Shown here: piece by piece, positions 22,721 through 23,364 of the stretch
Layout of the letters: every line of letters begins with the position of its first letter
Position numbering within the stretch: position 1 is the first letter of the stretch
Assembly: GCA_015057755.1 (NCBI GenBank)
Contig: SVDR01000041.1
Coordinates: forward strand, 1-23,364
Direction of reading: 5' to 3'
Source of the DNA: Lachnoclostridium sp.
Lineage (GTDB): Bacteria > Bacillota_A > Clostridia > Lachnospirales > Lachnospiraceae
Length of the DNA stretch: 23,364 nt
The notes under the pieces: generated by a model
What the model was told of the DNA's origin: nothing
Databases searched by the model: none
The model's input: the letters and a program-made list of their open reading frames with translations, nothing else
Translations under genes and position numbers: made by a program

Positions 22721-23364
22721 ATGAAGCTTCAAAGACTTTTAAGCCTGGTCCGCAAGGCCTGTGATGATTACTCTTTGATCGATGAAAATGATAAAATCGC
22801 AATCGGAATTTCCGGTGGTAAAGACAGTTTAACTCTGCTTTATGCACTTCATGAAATGCAGCGTTTTTATCCAAATCATTTCGATATTCATGCTTTTACG
22901 GTAGACCTGGGCTTTGGTATTCAGGATTTTGGCGCGATAAGAGCCCTTTGCGACGACTTTTCTATTCCATATACAGTTATTCCCACCGAAATCGCAGAAA
23001 TCGTTTTTCAGACCCGTCAAGAGTCCAATCCATGCTCCCTGTGTGCGAAGATGCGTAAAGGCGCTTTAAATCAAGCTGCAAAGGAAGCCGGATGCAACAA
23101 AATCGCGTATGCTCATCATCGCGATGATATTATTGAAACGATGATGCTTTCGTTGTTGTATGAAGGTCGTTTTTATACGTTTTCTCCGAAAACTTATTTG
23201 GATCGTATGGAACTTACCGTGATTCGTCCGATGATGTATGTATCGGAATCCGAAGTGATTGGTTTTCAGAACAAATATTCGCTTCCGGTATGCAAGAATC
23301 CTTGTCCGGTTGACGGCAAAACAAAACGAGAATATGTAAAAACATTAATCCGAAATCTGAATCA
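22721..23364 (+). CDS. ttcA: TtcA-like tRNA 2-thiocytidine biosynthesis protein, 5' part
   Basis: The frame opens at ATG 22721 behind GAAAGGAT and runs off the window end, giving 214 residues. It has the PP-loop ATP pyrophosphatase motif SGGKDS (31-36), the cysteine pair C105-x-x-C108 (PCSLCAKMRKG) and cysteines C191/C195 in a KNPCPVDGKTKRE segment. TtcA uses such cysteines to hold an Fe-S cluster. The enzyme thiolates cytidine 32 of some tRNAs. Related PP-loop enzymes (TilS, TtuA-like) are less likely given the cysteine pattern. The C-terminus cannot be checked. Confidence 0.88.
   Translation, partial: MKLQRLLSLVRKACDDYSLIDENDKIAIGISGGKDSLTLLYALHEMQRFYPNHFDIHAFTVDLGFGIQDFGAIRALCDDFSIPYTVIPTEIAEIVFQTRQESNPCSLCAKMRKGALNQAAKEAGCNKIAYAHHRDDIIETMMLSLLYEGRFYTFSPKTYLDRMELTVIRPMMYVSESEVIGFQNKYSLPVCKNPCPVDGKTKREYVKTLIRNLN

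Noticed and set aside
1..23364. CRISPR array, insertion sequence, tRNA gene or attachment-site duplications
   Set aside because: I saw no spaced direct repeats, transposase or integrase motifs, tRNA-like folds, or matching direct repeats at the two ends of the operon; a computed repeat search could still find weak ones.

Overview
The window looks like chromosomal DNA from a low-to-moderate GC anaerobic Firmicute, most likely a Clostridia/Lachnospiraceae-type gut bacterium. This is inferred from strong AGGAGG ribosome binding sites, sigma-A-like promoters, codon use and the kinds of protein present. All supported genes are on the + strand. Housekeeping genes lie at both ends: the 3' end of an RluA-family pseudouridine synthase with a good terminator (1-193), and the 5' part of a TtcA-like tRNA thiolation enzyme with its own promoter (22617-23364).

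Between them lies one tightly packed gene train of 16 genes (397-22492), probably a single operon. It starts from a near-consensus promoter at 316-344 and ends at a large hairpin at 22538-22585. Layout: (a) 397-2345, an RsbW/SpoIIAB-type anti-sigma kinase, a DUF1292 protein, a STAS anti-sigma antagonist and a CPBP intramembrane protease; (b) 2339-13220, the core of a type IV secretion machine: VirD4/TraG coupling ATPase, a signal-peptide/single-TM surface protein, two paralogous VirB6/TrbL-like channel proteins, a VirB4 ATPase with a VirB3/PrgI-like membrane N-terminus, a small charged protein, a second single-TM surface protein, and a VirB2/TrbC-like pilin; (c) 13301-16224, a 688-aa lipoprotein and a cell-wall-binding-repeat protein; (d) 16272-19460, a 1062-aa hydrophilic protein with no export signal and a basic C-terminus; (e) 19504-22492, a membrane-anchored SpoIIE/RsbU-type PP2C phosphatase with an extracytoplasmic sensor region, and a lipoprotein ending in a Cys4 motif.

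The interesting point is the combination. The machine looks conjugative, but no relaxase, integrase, excisionase, replication gene or attachment site is visible, and ordinary chromosomal genes sit on both sides. The operon also contains a complete partner-switching circuit: sensor phosphatase, antagonist and kinase, but no sigma factor. My reading, which is inference, is a domesticated, signal-controlled type IV secretion system that moves protein rather than DNA. The 1062-aa protein is then the leading candidate substrate. The phosphatase would sense an outside cue, dephosphorylate the STAS protein and release whatever the kinase-like protein restrains.
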